A DNA stretch of 64,000 bases, from NCBI GenBank assembly GCA_963855995.1, contig OY979724.1, forward strand, positions 12,322,032-12,386,031, given 5' to 3'. Under the pieces are notes generated by a model that saw only the letters and a list, made by a program, of their open reading frames with translations, did no database searches and had not been told where the DNA came from. The translations under genes and the position numbers were made by a program. The first letter of the stretch is position 1. Each line of letters opens with the position of its first letter. The stretch is from Muricea muricata (taxonomy: Eukaryota > Cnidaria > Anthozoa > Malacalcyonacea > Plexauridae). Positions 32,973-44,110 of this stretch are shown here, piece after piece.

Positions 32973-35900
32973 ACGCTTGGCATAAAATGTAGCGAATTCG
33001 GCCAACTCGAGCGTAACAATTTTTTCTTGATGGCGCGCGTATTTTTAGGAAGAATGGTGCCTAAATTATTTCTTAAAAAATGCGTCATTTTAATACCGTT
33101 GCGGGGCACTGCAGGTTATCTTTAGATAAATATAAACAATTGTGATCAACAGAGTGAGACGAGTGGATCAAAATGATACCAAGGTTGCCATAGTTACGCG
33201 TATTGTTTTGCAGCAGTTGAGCATTCTTTGAGGACTATATCTTGAGAATCGCGCGTCGGAGTAGATAACATGAAAATTGCCGAAATTTAGCTTCAAATAA
33301 CTTTTGTATTTTAATCAATTCGCACAGAATTTTTTCATGGTAACAAGCCTGTGGCTTTTATCTAAAAACGTATGTTTTTATTTTTTCGGATTTGGCATTT
33401 AAACGGCGACAAAGCGCTTTGAAATAAGAGCGCTGCACGCGAGTGTTGTTAAATGGACCTTTAAAGATTACAACATGCTGGCGTTACAAAGGACGAGGAA
33501 AAAGGTGGAATTATCGACCAGACAAGCGAAATGACTACAAAATAGTTAGTGATCTATTTTCAGTACTTTATAGGATGATCGGGAGTTGTTTATCTCCTTG
33601 AGCTGGCTATATTTATATTAATATTTGTAAACAATACTAGCATCTGTTCATTCAAAAGAATGTATACATGTTAACATATGTTACTAGACGACGCTGTACT
33701 TTTTCATAGTGAGATTAGGATTTTATATTTTCTTTTTTGTTTTATCTAGCCGCTAAATATTTCCAGGGGAATAAACTGTTATTGTGATTTAGAAAATCAT
33801 AAAATTTTCTTGCTTTTGTTTAGAATTAGAATAATTTTTACTGAGTATATTGCATAGTTCATGGTAAATGTAAAAATCCAAGGTTTAGGTGTAATTATGT
33901 CTACTGATTGCATAAATACAATGTTTATGCCTCTTGACTAACTGTTTTTTAATGTTTTTACTGAGTAAGTAGTGACAACTAAAGTTTTTAATGCAGTTAT
34001 AACAACATACTTACAAAGTACAGCTTTGACAGCCTTGTGTCAGGGCAATGTGACATGCCTTGTGCAACTCAAAATACTTAATGCCATGTAATGAAGTGCT
34101 TTTGATTAAAAAATCATGTCTTTTGTTTATACTAAAAATACAAGGAATTGTTGTCAGACTACGGTCATGCATATCATACTCATTATAGTGTCAAGGTAGA
34201 CAAATAAGCAAGTATGTTGTTTTAGTGTACTGTAGTTGAGTTTGCCCAATTGCCTTCCCAATTTAACATAACTGACTGATCATGGATTACAAGTTCATAA
34301 AATAAGAGTATGTCACTTTCTGCTCCAGCAAAAAAATGCATTCTTGGTGTCACAACTGAATTTCTCACTGATTAGCCCAAAGCAGAATAAACCTGCCCTT
34401 TTTAAAGTTGTCATATTAATTATGAATTATTGTTACCTGTTTTAGAAAATATTTGCCACATCTTGCTCTAATGTGCCCCTAATGCTAAACTACATTTAAG
34501 AACAAATTGACAAGCATTTTCCAATCATGTCAGTCAGTACATGTGTTGTTTGCCAAACATTGGCAAACAACACATATACTGACTGACACAAGAAAGATAT
34601 TTACCAAACTTACAAGTCATTAATCTTATGTCCAATATCATTAGTTACCTCATCAAGCAAAAATCACTAGAGTAAGTTTGGTTAACAACAAAAATAGATT
34701 CTTTTTGTCAATGATTTAGTGTGCAAGCTATAAATTCTGCTCAAATGCACATGACTTTATTTCAATATTTGGAATGATAGAAGCTGTCATCTTTTCACTG
34801 TCCGAAAACAGATGAGGTAAGGGCATGCACCCAATTTTTCTGTTTTACTGTACATGTGTGTCATATTAATTTAGGAAATTATATTCCAAGATGATGCTTG
34901 TGCACAGTAGCCAGAGATATATCTGACTAACCTTTTAGTTTTGCAACCAATATGTATAAGCAATATTTGAGTAAGAGTTGCAAGAGGACACCATGTCCAG
35001 GACCATCTCCATACAGCTTTAGCTGTGTAGAATTAGACTTGGTGAAGTAACAAAATGTATTTTGAGTACACATTTTCCTCTAATTACTGACCAAACATCA
35101 TCAGTTTATCACTTGATAGCTAAGTGGTCAGCAAAATAACATAGTAAACTGATGTTAAAGCAACAAACATTGTTCAAGTGGTTATTTTTTTTGTACTACT
35201 GTTTGTGTCACTAATCAGGCCTTTTCAGTGTCATTAAATTACCCTCACCTTGAGTAGCTGCCAGATTTGCTGTTGCAGAAACATACTTTATATGATGTTA
35301 TTTACCCAAATGGGCATTGTGACCACTGCAATGATTCCACATTTGGTACCATAAAAGTATTTGATGATATAATAACAGGATTAAAATATTAGAATGGTGT
35401 AGAAACTAATTTGTATCAAATATGAAAACATAACACAATGTATATATGTAAAAAGTCATAAAAGAAGATTTTGGTATAATAAACTCAATTTATTCATTTA
35501 TTGAATAGTGACAGCTACAATTCAACTCTAGTTTGTACATATTCACTCATCAATAAATAAGCAAAACATTATCCGATATAAATAAAACACTGATACATCC
35601 ACACAGTGACAGATCTTGAGCTTTATAAATGCAATATGCTGACCTGGCCTAATTATAGCAATAAACAAATTTTTAAAAATTCTTTTTGGAAGCAAGGCAA
35701 ATAATGTAACAACAAGAAAGTCAAACCTGGCCAATAAGTTCATATACAAGCTAAACTAATAATAAAATATTAAAGCACTTGAGATACATCAAGTGAATGG
35801 AGTGAACAAGTGTCTTAATAAAGCCTATCTAATTTTCCTTTTCCACGTTTAAATCAGTTGAAGAAAGTATCCTCAGTTGCCAGCATGTGAGTAATCTTTT

Positions 35901-36266
35901 CCTCTGAAACAAGTAATTTTTATGCCCCTTATATGCTTTTTTCAAACCAGTGGATCCGTGACAAGTTCCATTCAAAATACGATGTCCAATAAATTCATAT
36001 ATTGATTCCTTTACGAGACAAATAAGCCATTCATCCTTTCAATGTATGAAGAACAGTACGACTCACAATGTGCAAAAAAAATTCACACCTGCTTGAATAG
36101 TTTCGGGAAAAAGTTGGGGCGCAATCTAACAAAAAATTTTAATCGCGAAAACATTCTTTTTTCCACTCATTAAATGCGCCATATTGAATTTTCCTACACT
36201 GTTGCGGACAACCGCTGAATCAAATGAATGACGGACTTGGCCGATTTCGGGTCATTTTATGCCAAG
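32973..36266. mobile_element. 3.3 kb DNA element in the LINE
   Basis: TIRs begin CTTGGCATAAAATG and share CGGCCAA further in, about 30 bp in all: CTTGGCATAAAATG at 32976-32989, and its inverse ending at 36266. ATAT lies at both edges (32969-32972 and 36267-36270), giving a 4-bp target duplication (ATAT, or TATA if shifted by a base). The interior is AT-rich and has no recognisable coding region; the longest frame is 68 codons. Non-autonomous or fully decayed; superfamily not assigned. Confidence 0.75.
34529..34587. repeat. 27-bp-stem hairpin
   Basis: GTCAGTCAGTACATGTGTTG and the following TTTGCCA pair with the inverse copy after a 5-base loop, with one mismatch (C/T) in 27 pairs. It lies within the 3.3 kb element. 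It may be a tiny inverted-repeat insertion or the fold of a transcript. Confidence 0.8.
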
Positions 36267-36270
36267 ATAT

Positions 36271-37798
36271 AAATGGTGTCTCCTGCTAGTTTGATTAGTT
36301 TAATTGGTATTTTGTCTAGACCTGGGGCTTTGTTTAAACTAATTTTCCGAATTGTTTGAATTAAGTTAATCGTTGTTATTGCTCTGAAAGTAAACTCAGA
36401 TCCATAGGGCTGAATGAATTTTATTGGGTCTGTATATGTAGGGGAAATATCTGAAGCAAGTTTGGATCCAATTTCCGCAAAAAAGCTGTTAAATGTATTC
36501 GCTATTTGATTATTGTCTGTAATATTTTGATCTCCAACTTTTATGTTGTCAATGGTATTAGTTTTAACCATTTTGTGATTAAGCAATTTGTTTATGTGGG
36601 TCCAACTTTCTTTGCAATTCTTGCTGTTTTCAAGGCTTGTTTTAAAGTAGTGAGTTTTGGCTTTGCTAATAAGTTTAGTTACTTGGTTTTTACATTTTTT
36701 GTATGCACTATGGAAAGCAGAGGAATTTGACACAACTGCTTTCTTTTTTAAGTAATCTCTATGAAAACTCAGTTTTTTAATTTCATCAGTCATCCACGGT
36801 TGTCGGTCACTCCTTACTTTTCTCAACCGTACAGGAGCGTTTATATCGGCTATAAGCAGGAATGTCTTGTTCCATTCCCGTAGAGCCACATTTGGATCTG
36901 AGTGTTCATTAAAATGTTGCAAAGCTTGTTTTAAGTCATTTTGGAATTTTACCTGATTTAGTTTGTGGTATTGCCTTGTTTCAATAATTCTAGACTTTCG
37001 TCTAGGTATTCCAACCTTTCTACATATATAGACTAGGTTGTGATCGCTTATGGCTACATCAACAACATCCGTTATGACGGTTTTTAGATCATCGGTCTTA
37101 CAAATTATTAAGTCTAATAACGTTTTCGTTAATTCTGTTGTCCTAGTGGGCTTATTAATAAGTTGAGACAATTGATACGTATTTAACATTTCTTTAAGCC
37201 TTTTTATGTTACTATTCTCGATGTCGCTAGGCATTAGATCTATATTAAAGTCGCCAGTTATTATAATTTCTTTGTTTTCTTGATCAATGCGTTGGAGAAA
37301 TATTTCAAAAAAATCGAGAATCTCAGAGTTGGAATTTGGTGGTCGGTACCACGTCGAAATAAGTATTGGCTTAGCATTCGGCTTTCTTACTTCAATACAC
37401 AGTGCCTCTACGTTTTCAGGGACTAATGCTGACCTTTCCATGCATGATATGTTATTACGTACATAAATTGCTACACCCCCTCCATTCCTATTTCTGTCAC
37501 GTCTTGTTAAATCGTATCCCTGAAGTCCTATTTCCGAATTTTTTATTGTTTTATCAAGTCTTGTTTCATTGATACATAATATGTCGAAATTCATTTCGTT
37601 TATAAGAATTCTTAGTTCTTCAATATGTTTCGTCAGACTAGTAATGTTTAATTGCGCAATTGAAAAGCCCTTAAGTTTTGGATACTGATTACGTTGGCTA
37701 TCGGCGGACGCGGCACCGACGTTACTAATGGGTTTATATGTTGCGCTTTGTGTTGGCATATTATGTTTTGTTACTATGTTATTAGATGTACAAGGCAA
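36271..37798 (-). pseudogene. LINE ORF2, APE endonuclease and RT start
   Basis: About 510 intact codons from ATG at 37798. The AP-endonuclease-like domain fills about residues 43-260: N51 in QLNITS, E78 in INETRLD, Y151 in TWYRPP, GDFNID at 182-187 and SDH at 251-253 are the expected catalytic and metal-binding positions. A Lys-rich linker follows, with the RT entry motif LNKAPGLDKIPIKLI near the end. The frame then runs a few codons into the 3.3 kb element and stops at 36257. This endonuclease would nick target DNA for target-primed reverse transcription. The start lies 40 bp after the ORF1 stop. Confidence 0.9.
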
Positions 37799-37837
37799 TG
37801 TGTTTAGGTATGGACCAGGGTTCCCTCCGTCAAATAG

Positions 37838-38264
37838 TCAATTTTTCTCTGATGTCTGGATACAGTGTTTAATGTTTTGGGCAAGTACTGCCGTACCTCT
37901 CCTATTTAAGTGCAAGCCACCTTGATTTAAATGACTCTTATTAATACTTGAGTGCTTAATAAACTGCCATGATTGATTGCGGCATGTCGTTTCCAACAAT
38001 TTATTTATATATTGTACCTTCTTGTCGTAGTCTTCTCCGTCAGATCTTGTTATAAGCTCTGATATATAGAGCTTAAGACCAGGAACTTGCTTAGTCGCTG
38101 TTTTCCCCAGTTCGGCAATATCTTGCGCAATCTCGTCAGGCAATTTTCCATAGAGGTCGTTAGTTCCCACATGAATGATAAGATGGCTAGGCTTTGCTTT
38201 TAATGTCGGTTGTAGATAGTGCTTCATATCTTCTGTATTTGCTCCTGAGAAGGTTCTTAAGGTT
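37838..38264 (-). pseudogene. LINE ORF1, SGNH esterase domain, 5'-truncated
   Basis: The frame is open from the truncation point near 38264 (TLRTFSGANTEDMKHYL) to a stop at 37838. HVGTND (residues 19-24 from the internal ATG at 38227) is the block with the oxyanion-hole Asn of GDSL/SGNH hydrolases, and GGLHLNRRG contains the block V His. The block I GDS motif lies in the missing 5' part. Such esterase domains occur in ORF1 of CR1/L2-group LINEs and are thought to act on lipids or membranes during retrotransposition. The Asp usual three residues before the His is Gly here. Confidence 0.85.
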
Positions 38265-38807
38265 AGTTTGTGTTCGTTTTCCTAAAAAAATAAGTCTTTT
38301 TTGTGCTCGTTCTCCTAAATAATAAGACTTTTTCGTGCTCGTTATCCTTAATAAGTCTATATAACATTTCTTATGCTCTTTCTACTATATAATAAATAGA
38401 GAATAATACATAGTGCGCGGAAATGCCAGATCTATTTCGAGTGTTGAACATGATCCCTGTAATCTTCGTAATCTGTGTAATCCTTGTAATATCTGTTATC
38501 TCTGTAGTCTCTGTGATCGCCGTAATGCCTGTAATCTTACTTTTTGAGCGTCTTTTTCCACTTTTTACGAAAAATTCCAAAATAAGGGGGGTTATTATTT
38601 AATCTCTGTATAATATTTTTTGTGGTCGTTTCTCTGCAATAAATCTTTTTTGTGTTGTTTTCTCTATAATATTTTTTTGTGCTTGTTTTCCTATGTAATA
38701 AGTCATTTTGTGCTCGTTCTCCTTATACTAAGTCATTTTTGTGCTCCTTTTCTCTAACGTGTGAGCGCAGCGAACGCGTAAGAAATATCAACATTAGAAA
38801 TACATCT
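38265..38807. repeat. CTCGTT satellite and 9-bp minisatellite
   Basis: Units of about 30 bp built on TTTTTGTGCTCGTTCTCCTA and an AATAAGTC variant (38265-38400 and 38630-38760) flank a TGTAATCTC-type 9-bp repeat at 38450-38560. Between them is the stretch CCAGATCTATTTCGAGTGTT, which is also in the palindrome arms (19885 and 27870). The minus-strand frame with IT-rich repeats here is an artefact of the 9-bp unit. Confidence 0.75.
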
Positions 38808-38993
38808 GGGGCCGGTTGTATAAAGCTCTTAACCCGCTTTTTAACTACCCAAAAAGTAGTTAAATAGTGGTTAACTTTAATCACGTAGTTAGGCCGGTTG
38901 TACAAAAAGGCAGTTAGCGTTAACTGCAGTTAAAAAGTAGTTAAAGTTAACTATCCTCAATGGCATAGTTAACTTCTCAAAACCTAGTTAAAT

Positions 38994-39212
38994 ATGGCGG
39001 CTGTATTAAGAGTGAACAACTTTTATGAGCGAGATGATACTGAAAGGCAACTCTTACTTAGAGTTTTTAATCGTCAACTTCCCTGGGAAGATTTCTCAGA
39101 TAAAGAACTCCTAAAACGCTATAGATTTGGCGGAGAATCTTTGCTTTTTATAGCGCGACTCATCGACGGCGAAGTGAGACCACTAACAAAGCGAAACCAG
39201 GCTCATCACTAA
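38994..39212 (+). pseudogene. Harbinger transposase N-terminus
   Basis: 72 codons from ATG to a stop. RVFNRQLPWEDF, then LLKRYRFGGESLLFIARLI, match the helical N-terminal region of HARBI1-type nucleases, where a (R/K)YRF motif precedes the domain. The DDE catalytic domain is missing: the frame ends where the opposed Myb-like fragment begins, which points to an internal deletion. Copy 2 (60755) has the same organisation with in-frame stops. Confidence 0.75.
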
Positions 39213-39421
39213 AGACTTATAATTTTAGCAGTGGTAGTGGTTGGTGGTCTTGCTGCAGGACGTCCACCAGTTTTCCATTGAGACTGCATTACCCCAGAAT
39301 TTGTTTTTTTTGTCAATTTGGGCCATGTTTTGCAATTTTCCCGTATTTCTATTGGTGTACGTTTTTCATAGCTGTTAATCTGGGAAGTAAATAGTTTCAC
39401 ACAACTTTTGCTTTTAGGCAT
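39209..39421 (-). pseudogene. Myb/SANT-like fragment of Harbinger
   Basis: 70 codons starting MPKSKSCVKLFTSQ, with W at residue 33 and 48 (TWPKL and SQWKTGGRP) and a GGRPAARPPTTTT end. Spacing of tryptophans followed by a TGGxP motif resembles the Myb/SANT-like proteins that accompany Harbinger transposases and help them enter the nucleus and bind ends. It is too short for a complete three-helix domain plus partner region, so I call it a relic. Confidence 0.5.
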
Positions 39422-39784
39422 TTGTTATTGTGCTCGAAAATTGGCCCCGTAATGTGTCTAAATTTTGTTCAACTATATTAACCAGTAGGTTGCATTCTAC
39501 TGAATTAAAATTTTGTTTTGGTTTTCTTCCCTTGTTTTGGATTAGTTGCTTTATGGGCAGACATTTTGAATTTGTGTACATGTAATTAGTAATTCAACTT
39601 GAAAAATACCTGTAAGCTTGGCAACTGTGGTTACATGGGAAAATATGACCTCAGACATGATACAAATACATACAGTATATATGACATGAGTTGTATATTG
39701 ATTTTTGTTACATTTGACAACCCATCAAACAAATATTGATTATTGTGTATAACACAATATTGAAACATGTAGTGTACCTTCTAA

Positions 39785-40077
39785 TTAACAATTAGATTAC
39801 GAGCTCGAGATTTCTATGCGGTGATAGTTGATGAGGGCAAAGCCCGAATCAACTATCACCGCATAGAAATCTCGAGCTCGTAATCTAATTGTTTTAGTAG
39901 AATCAGAGGTCAAACATGGAATATTCAACACAAAATTTGATTTTCAGGCAATTTTTTAAAAGAAATCTCTATAGGAAGATGATTGTTTCGCTACTCGCTA
40001 TCTATCGAGGAATAGATAGCGAGTAGAGTAACCAATCAAATTGCAGCATTTGCAATAGTATACTAGTATGATTCTAC
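39785..40077. mobile_element. 293-bp insertion with TAA duplication
   Basis: TAA at 39782-39784 and 40078-40080 flanks the insertion. Copy 2 shows the empty site CTAATAGTGAA near 61568. Inside are a perfect 44-bp-stem hairpin (39789-39891) and a second hairpin (39981-40037, CTACTCGCTATCTAT/ATAGATAGCGAGTAG). GTAGAATCA near 39898 is inverted as TGATTCTAC at the right end. A Harbinger-type MITE is likely from the TAA target. Confidence 0.75.
39789..39891. repeat. Perfect 44-bp-stem hairpin
   Basis: The arms 39789-39832 and 39848-39891 match without mismatch (for example GATTACGAGCTCGAGATTTC and its inverse). The 15-base loop itself contains GGGC/GCCC. A perfect stem implies a young insertion. 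Confidence 0.9.
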
Positions 40078-41368
40078 TAATAGTGAATAAACTCATACAG
40101 ATTGAAATATTTAAACTTTAACAACATTAGCCAAGTTGGTTTTAATCTAGGCTAACCCAGATTAGGTTTCATGATGAAAATGACTTGAGTTTATTTATAA
40201 ATTTATCCATACTGCAGAATTGAAGGCAACAAATTTGCAATTATATAGTGCAAATTTGATCATTTGAAATTCATATATTCTTCATATATTTATATAAACT
40301 CATATATTCTTCTTTTAGACAGATATTGCTTCGACAATTTGCCACACATTTGAATGATTTGTGCACATTTGATCATTTGCATTTTGGCACCCAGGTGCAA
40401 ATTTAATGTGAATCTGGTTTTTCATTTTATTTATGGGTTTCAAATAATCAAATTTGCACTGTAGCAAATGTTTTGCTTTCACAGCATTTGCATTTTGGCA
40501 CTGGGTTGAACATGTATTGCAAATCTAATTTTTCATCCTGTGATTCTGTAAGGGCCAGTCATTATTCATGGTGGAGGTTTGCACCAAAGAGAAATGTCTC
40601 TTGCTAAAACCTTGCTGATTAAACCATTAAAATATTGAAGTAGTTTCTGTAACAAACTGCCACCTATAGCCAAAAACTTTACAAAAGGATACCATTAAGT
40701 TGTCACACGTGTATTTCACCACTTCTATGACTGAGTATGACATGAGTTTGATAACTGCTTGTTTTAATTATTAAATAGGTGACAGTGTAACCCCCACCAT
40801 AAACAATGACCAGTATGACCAGTCCCAAAATATCCAGTAATCCATTTCCAGTACTTGTCTTGACTTCGCTTTTCTTCATTAGCATATGTTTGCAAAATAA
40901 ACATTTTAACATCTTTACACAAATCTGCTTGGCACTCCCGATACAGTCAGCGAGTCAGACAAACAAATTACACAATTTAGCACATGTGACGTCCAGTGAT
41001 CCAGACAAATCATTTGAAATTTACAAACCAACGAATTAGTACTTTCTTCGATAATGGTGAATGTTTGTATTTGTACGAAAAAAAGTACGATTGCTTTTAT
41101 CACAGATCAGGCGCATTCTTCTGCAATTATTTGAATCGAATTTGTTAGCCACTGTTAAATAAACAAGACTTAATTCATTTTAATTTATGTTAACTGCACC
41201 ACGCGAGCCCCACGCAAGTTAACTACGTGATTAGTTAACTATCCGACTAACTGCGTTTTGTGCAACGCAGTTAAGTCGTGCAGTTAACTAACTACGGTTA
41301 AGGATTTAACTAGGGTAGTTAACGCTAACTGCAGTTAACTTTAACTACTTTTTTATACAACCGGCCCC

Positions 41369-42843
41369 TGATGCATAAATATTTGAATTTTATAGTTTCC
41401 ATATTTATGTACCTGTATGATTTGAGAACTGGACTGAATTTATTGCATCTACTTCAAAACCATGAACCTAGTTTATAAAATTAATTATAAAAATGAAAAT
41501 TGTATACCAATGTCATATACCACCCAAGATCAATTTTGGCCACTAATCATTTGCTAAAATGATGTTCATTTTATTCTAGCACCTTGAGCATGCATTAATG
41601 TGGAAAATTTGAAGAATAGAATTATGCTGAAGATATTAGTGAGACAGCATCGACCACAGAGATAGCCAAAGGTTTTAACTCTGCCTAACACGACAGCCTG
41701 TCTAACTACACTTATAGCAGATCCAGCCTACTACACCCTGTTGTTGAATAGGGATCAATTGATTTATTTAGTATATGCTAATCATTGAAGATACAGATTT
41801 TAAACCTTGGGGATACATATATGTAGTGTGGATATTTCATGTATGACATTTCAAATACTACATTACTAATATCTACGACCCACTAATGCTTTATACTCTA
41901 CATGTATAAAAATAAATTCTGTAGCATTTAATGTTTTTTACCGGTATATATAATATATTTTACCTGCAGAGGAAATGTTGCAGATTTATTTCCAGCATAT
42001 CCATGTACAACATGGCTTTGAATAGATAATACACGGAAATCACACATTCTATGATATCGCCTTACAAAATACAATGCAATCTTGTAAAATCACAAACGCC
42101 CGCATCTTCTCTGACCAATATATATGATTTCCGCCAAAGCTAAATTTGACTTCAAAAAACCCACGGGTAAATGTCAATAAGGATTATCTGCATAAAGACA
42201 AATGACTTATTAGATAGAAAATACTTAAACAAAATAGTTTCATATATTTCTTTTATAAGAACCATGCAAAATTATGCTACATAAATTGAAGCTGACGTTT
42301 TCTGATTTTGACTGAAGTTTCTTTATCATTCATAAAATGGCTAAACCCGTCAAATCATCATCGAACAAACGTTGCTGAACTATTTATAAAAAAAGTTATT
42401 AAATTAAACTTAGGAAATGTTAGCAGCACTATATGTATTGATATTTTCTTGTTATATAACATCATATATCATTGATAAATGATAGGTGATAATTACACAT
42501 TTTATGTTCCATCACCTCCACGTCAATATAATATTCTTGTCTTCGGGTGGACCAGGAATCTAACCAGGTAACCATTAAAACCTATTTGGTCACACGCTCA
42601 TGGCTGCACAACTGCACAAGCATAAGAACTTTTACAGAAATGATAATCATTATGGCTTGATACGCAGGCTAAACAATAAATTAAGCCTGATGTGTAGATG
42701 TGGATGGTGAAATTGGAACCATTGATCACTGATGCAAAGTTTTTATACTTAGGCCTGTCCAATGAGAATTCGTGTAATTTGTGAACTAAAATGCATGGTC
42801 CCAAACATGGCCACCCTTTTTTTTTAACGCGGGAAACCTAAAC
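41369..42843. other. AT-rich, nothing recognised
   Basis: About 1.5 kb between Harbinger copy 1 and a small MITE. No terminal repeats, tandem period or convincing frame. Confidence 0.4.
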
Positions 42844-42958
42844 TAAGGCCTGATTTATATATACTGTACGTACATTTCAGTCATGCGGAATGCAATTCAA
42901 ACAATATACTAGCTAGACGACTTGCCTCATTGTGTATTGTTTAAATTGTCAGGCCTTA
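42844..42958. mobile_element. TAAGGCCTGA-family MITE
   Basis: 115 bp with ends TAAGGCCTGA and TCAGGCCTTA. The interior (TTGTTTAAATTG and AATGCAATTCAAACAATA) matches the element at 13190-13448 in the opposite direction. Confidence 0.65.
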
Positions 42959-43868
42959 ATTACGGTAAAAACCCTCGATACATGCAATTATTTATCTATT
43001 TATTTATTTATATAAATTTGCCAATGAAAAAACAACACGTTACATACAGAAATAGTACATACGTATAGACCATTTACAGGGTACCTGGTATGAGGAGGTC
43101 TTGCATCGGTTTGTTAGATGATCAGGGTTGGGTCATATGGCTTCTCTTCTGTTGCTATTTGTTGTTGATGTCAGTAAATTTGTGTCCTTTTTTTTTCCGT
43201 CCATTTTTTTTTCAAAGACAGTATGCCTGTATGGTGTAGCTTATACGCCGGATAAATAATAATTTTGTTTTCCCCAACAGCCTAAGAATGACGCAAGAAG
43301 TGCTCCTTACTTGGATTGAGTCGAAGATTAATGTTTGCCGAATTCTGAAAGTATATGTGAAGAATCACGGATTTCTTTTTTTCTATTTCTTTTTTATATT
43401 TTTTACATATAACTTTCAATAATACTATGTTGAGCTAACATTTAACTCAACATAGAAACATTCAGGCTCAGAAAACTGGTCTTAAACGAACACGCACATT
43501 CTATTTTATTGTTCTTTTTCCGGATTCGCCATTTTGTTTTTACTCTATATTTGTTTAATCCCAGAATTCCATATAGCCTGATGGTCTGTATATCTGATCC
43601 GCGTTCTATAATACTATGGTCAGCACTTGTAGAGATACACACTACATATTACATTTATTATTATAATATTCCCCGAAGGGTGTTCCGGCAATATCTAATT
43701 TGTCTAATTACGTATTAATAAGCAAAAATTATCGATAATTATCTAATTATACTAAAATAGTCTACATATTAAAATTATTTACGCTATCTATCTACCAAAT
43801 AGACGACACGGTCAGTTTGGACTTTGGTAGATGGAAACAAGTGCTGACCATATATACTTGTTAGCATA
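42959..43868. other. Intergenic with a small hairpin
   Basis: TTTA-type simple repeat at 42990-43015, a T-rich stretch near 43190 and a hairpin at 43425-43455 (CTATGTTGAG/CTCAACATAG, 11-base loop). The overlapping 66-69 codon frames on both strands at 43442-43718 show no family. Confidence 0.4.
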
Positions 43869-44106
43869 AGCTCCATATATACCATGAATAAGAACTCAAG
43901 CCAGTGCAAAAGCCGAAGATGGTAGAAAGGAGCTATAAGACGTCAATCTTAATCCTCTGCGCGATCAAAATAGAGATATGTTGCTATGTTAACCGCGCAG
44001 AGGACTGAGATTGGCGCCCTATAGCTCCTTTAATTTCCGCCATCTTTGACTTTACCTTTCTTAAGGCCGACTGATTAGAATTCCTACTCCAGATATATAT
44101 GGAGCT
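43869..44106. mobile_element. Degenerate inverted-repeat MITE
   Basis: Outer AGCTCCATATATA/TATATATGGAGCT and inner GGAGCTATAAGACGTCAATC...CTCTGCGCG against CGCGCAGAGGACTGAGATTG...TATAGCTCC. GATGG/CCATC words lie between. Arms are about 75-80 percent alike, so this is an old insertion. Confidence 0.65.
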
Positions 44107-44110
44107 CACT

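Larger units (their letters stand above)
28709..38264 (-). mobile_element. CR1/L2-type LINE, interrupted
   Basis: One non-LTR retrotransposon read on the minus strand: truncated ORF1 with an esterase domain, ORF2 with an APE endonuclease and reverse transcriptase, a short 3' UTR and a (TTA)7-type tail at 28710-28730. An ORF1 esterase plus a microsatellite-like 3' end is typical of the CR1/L2 group. It is disrupted by a TTAA element (28910-31568), a segment of about 180 bp inverted at 32790-32968, and a 3.3 kb element (32973-36266). The 5' end stops inside ORF1 at about 38264. Both flanks are the CTCGTT-type satellite; TTTGT at each edge may be the target duplication. Confidence 0.9.
39422..41200. 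other. Harbinger copy 1 interior, non-coding
   Basis: AT-rich sequence largely collinear with copy 2 (61190-61710), plus parts matched at 61960-62190, some of them inverted. It includes ATTTGCATTTTGGCAC-type repeats at 40375-40510. Apart from the 293-bp insertion I see no further element. Confidence 0.5.
38808..41368. mobile_element. PIF/Harbinger element, copy 1
   Basis: Ends GGGGCCGGTTGTATAAAG and, inverted at 41368, GGGGCCGGTTGTATAAAAAA. Both ends carry nested AGTTAACT-type subterminal repeats, and the left end has a second GGCCGGTTGTACAAAAAGGC at 38892, suggesting one end copied into another. It contains a transposase N-terminus and an opposed Myb/SANT-like fragment, the two genes expected of Harbinger elements, but both are truncated. 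A 293-bp insertion (39785-40077) is absent from copy 2. Confidence 0.85.
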
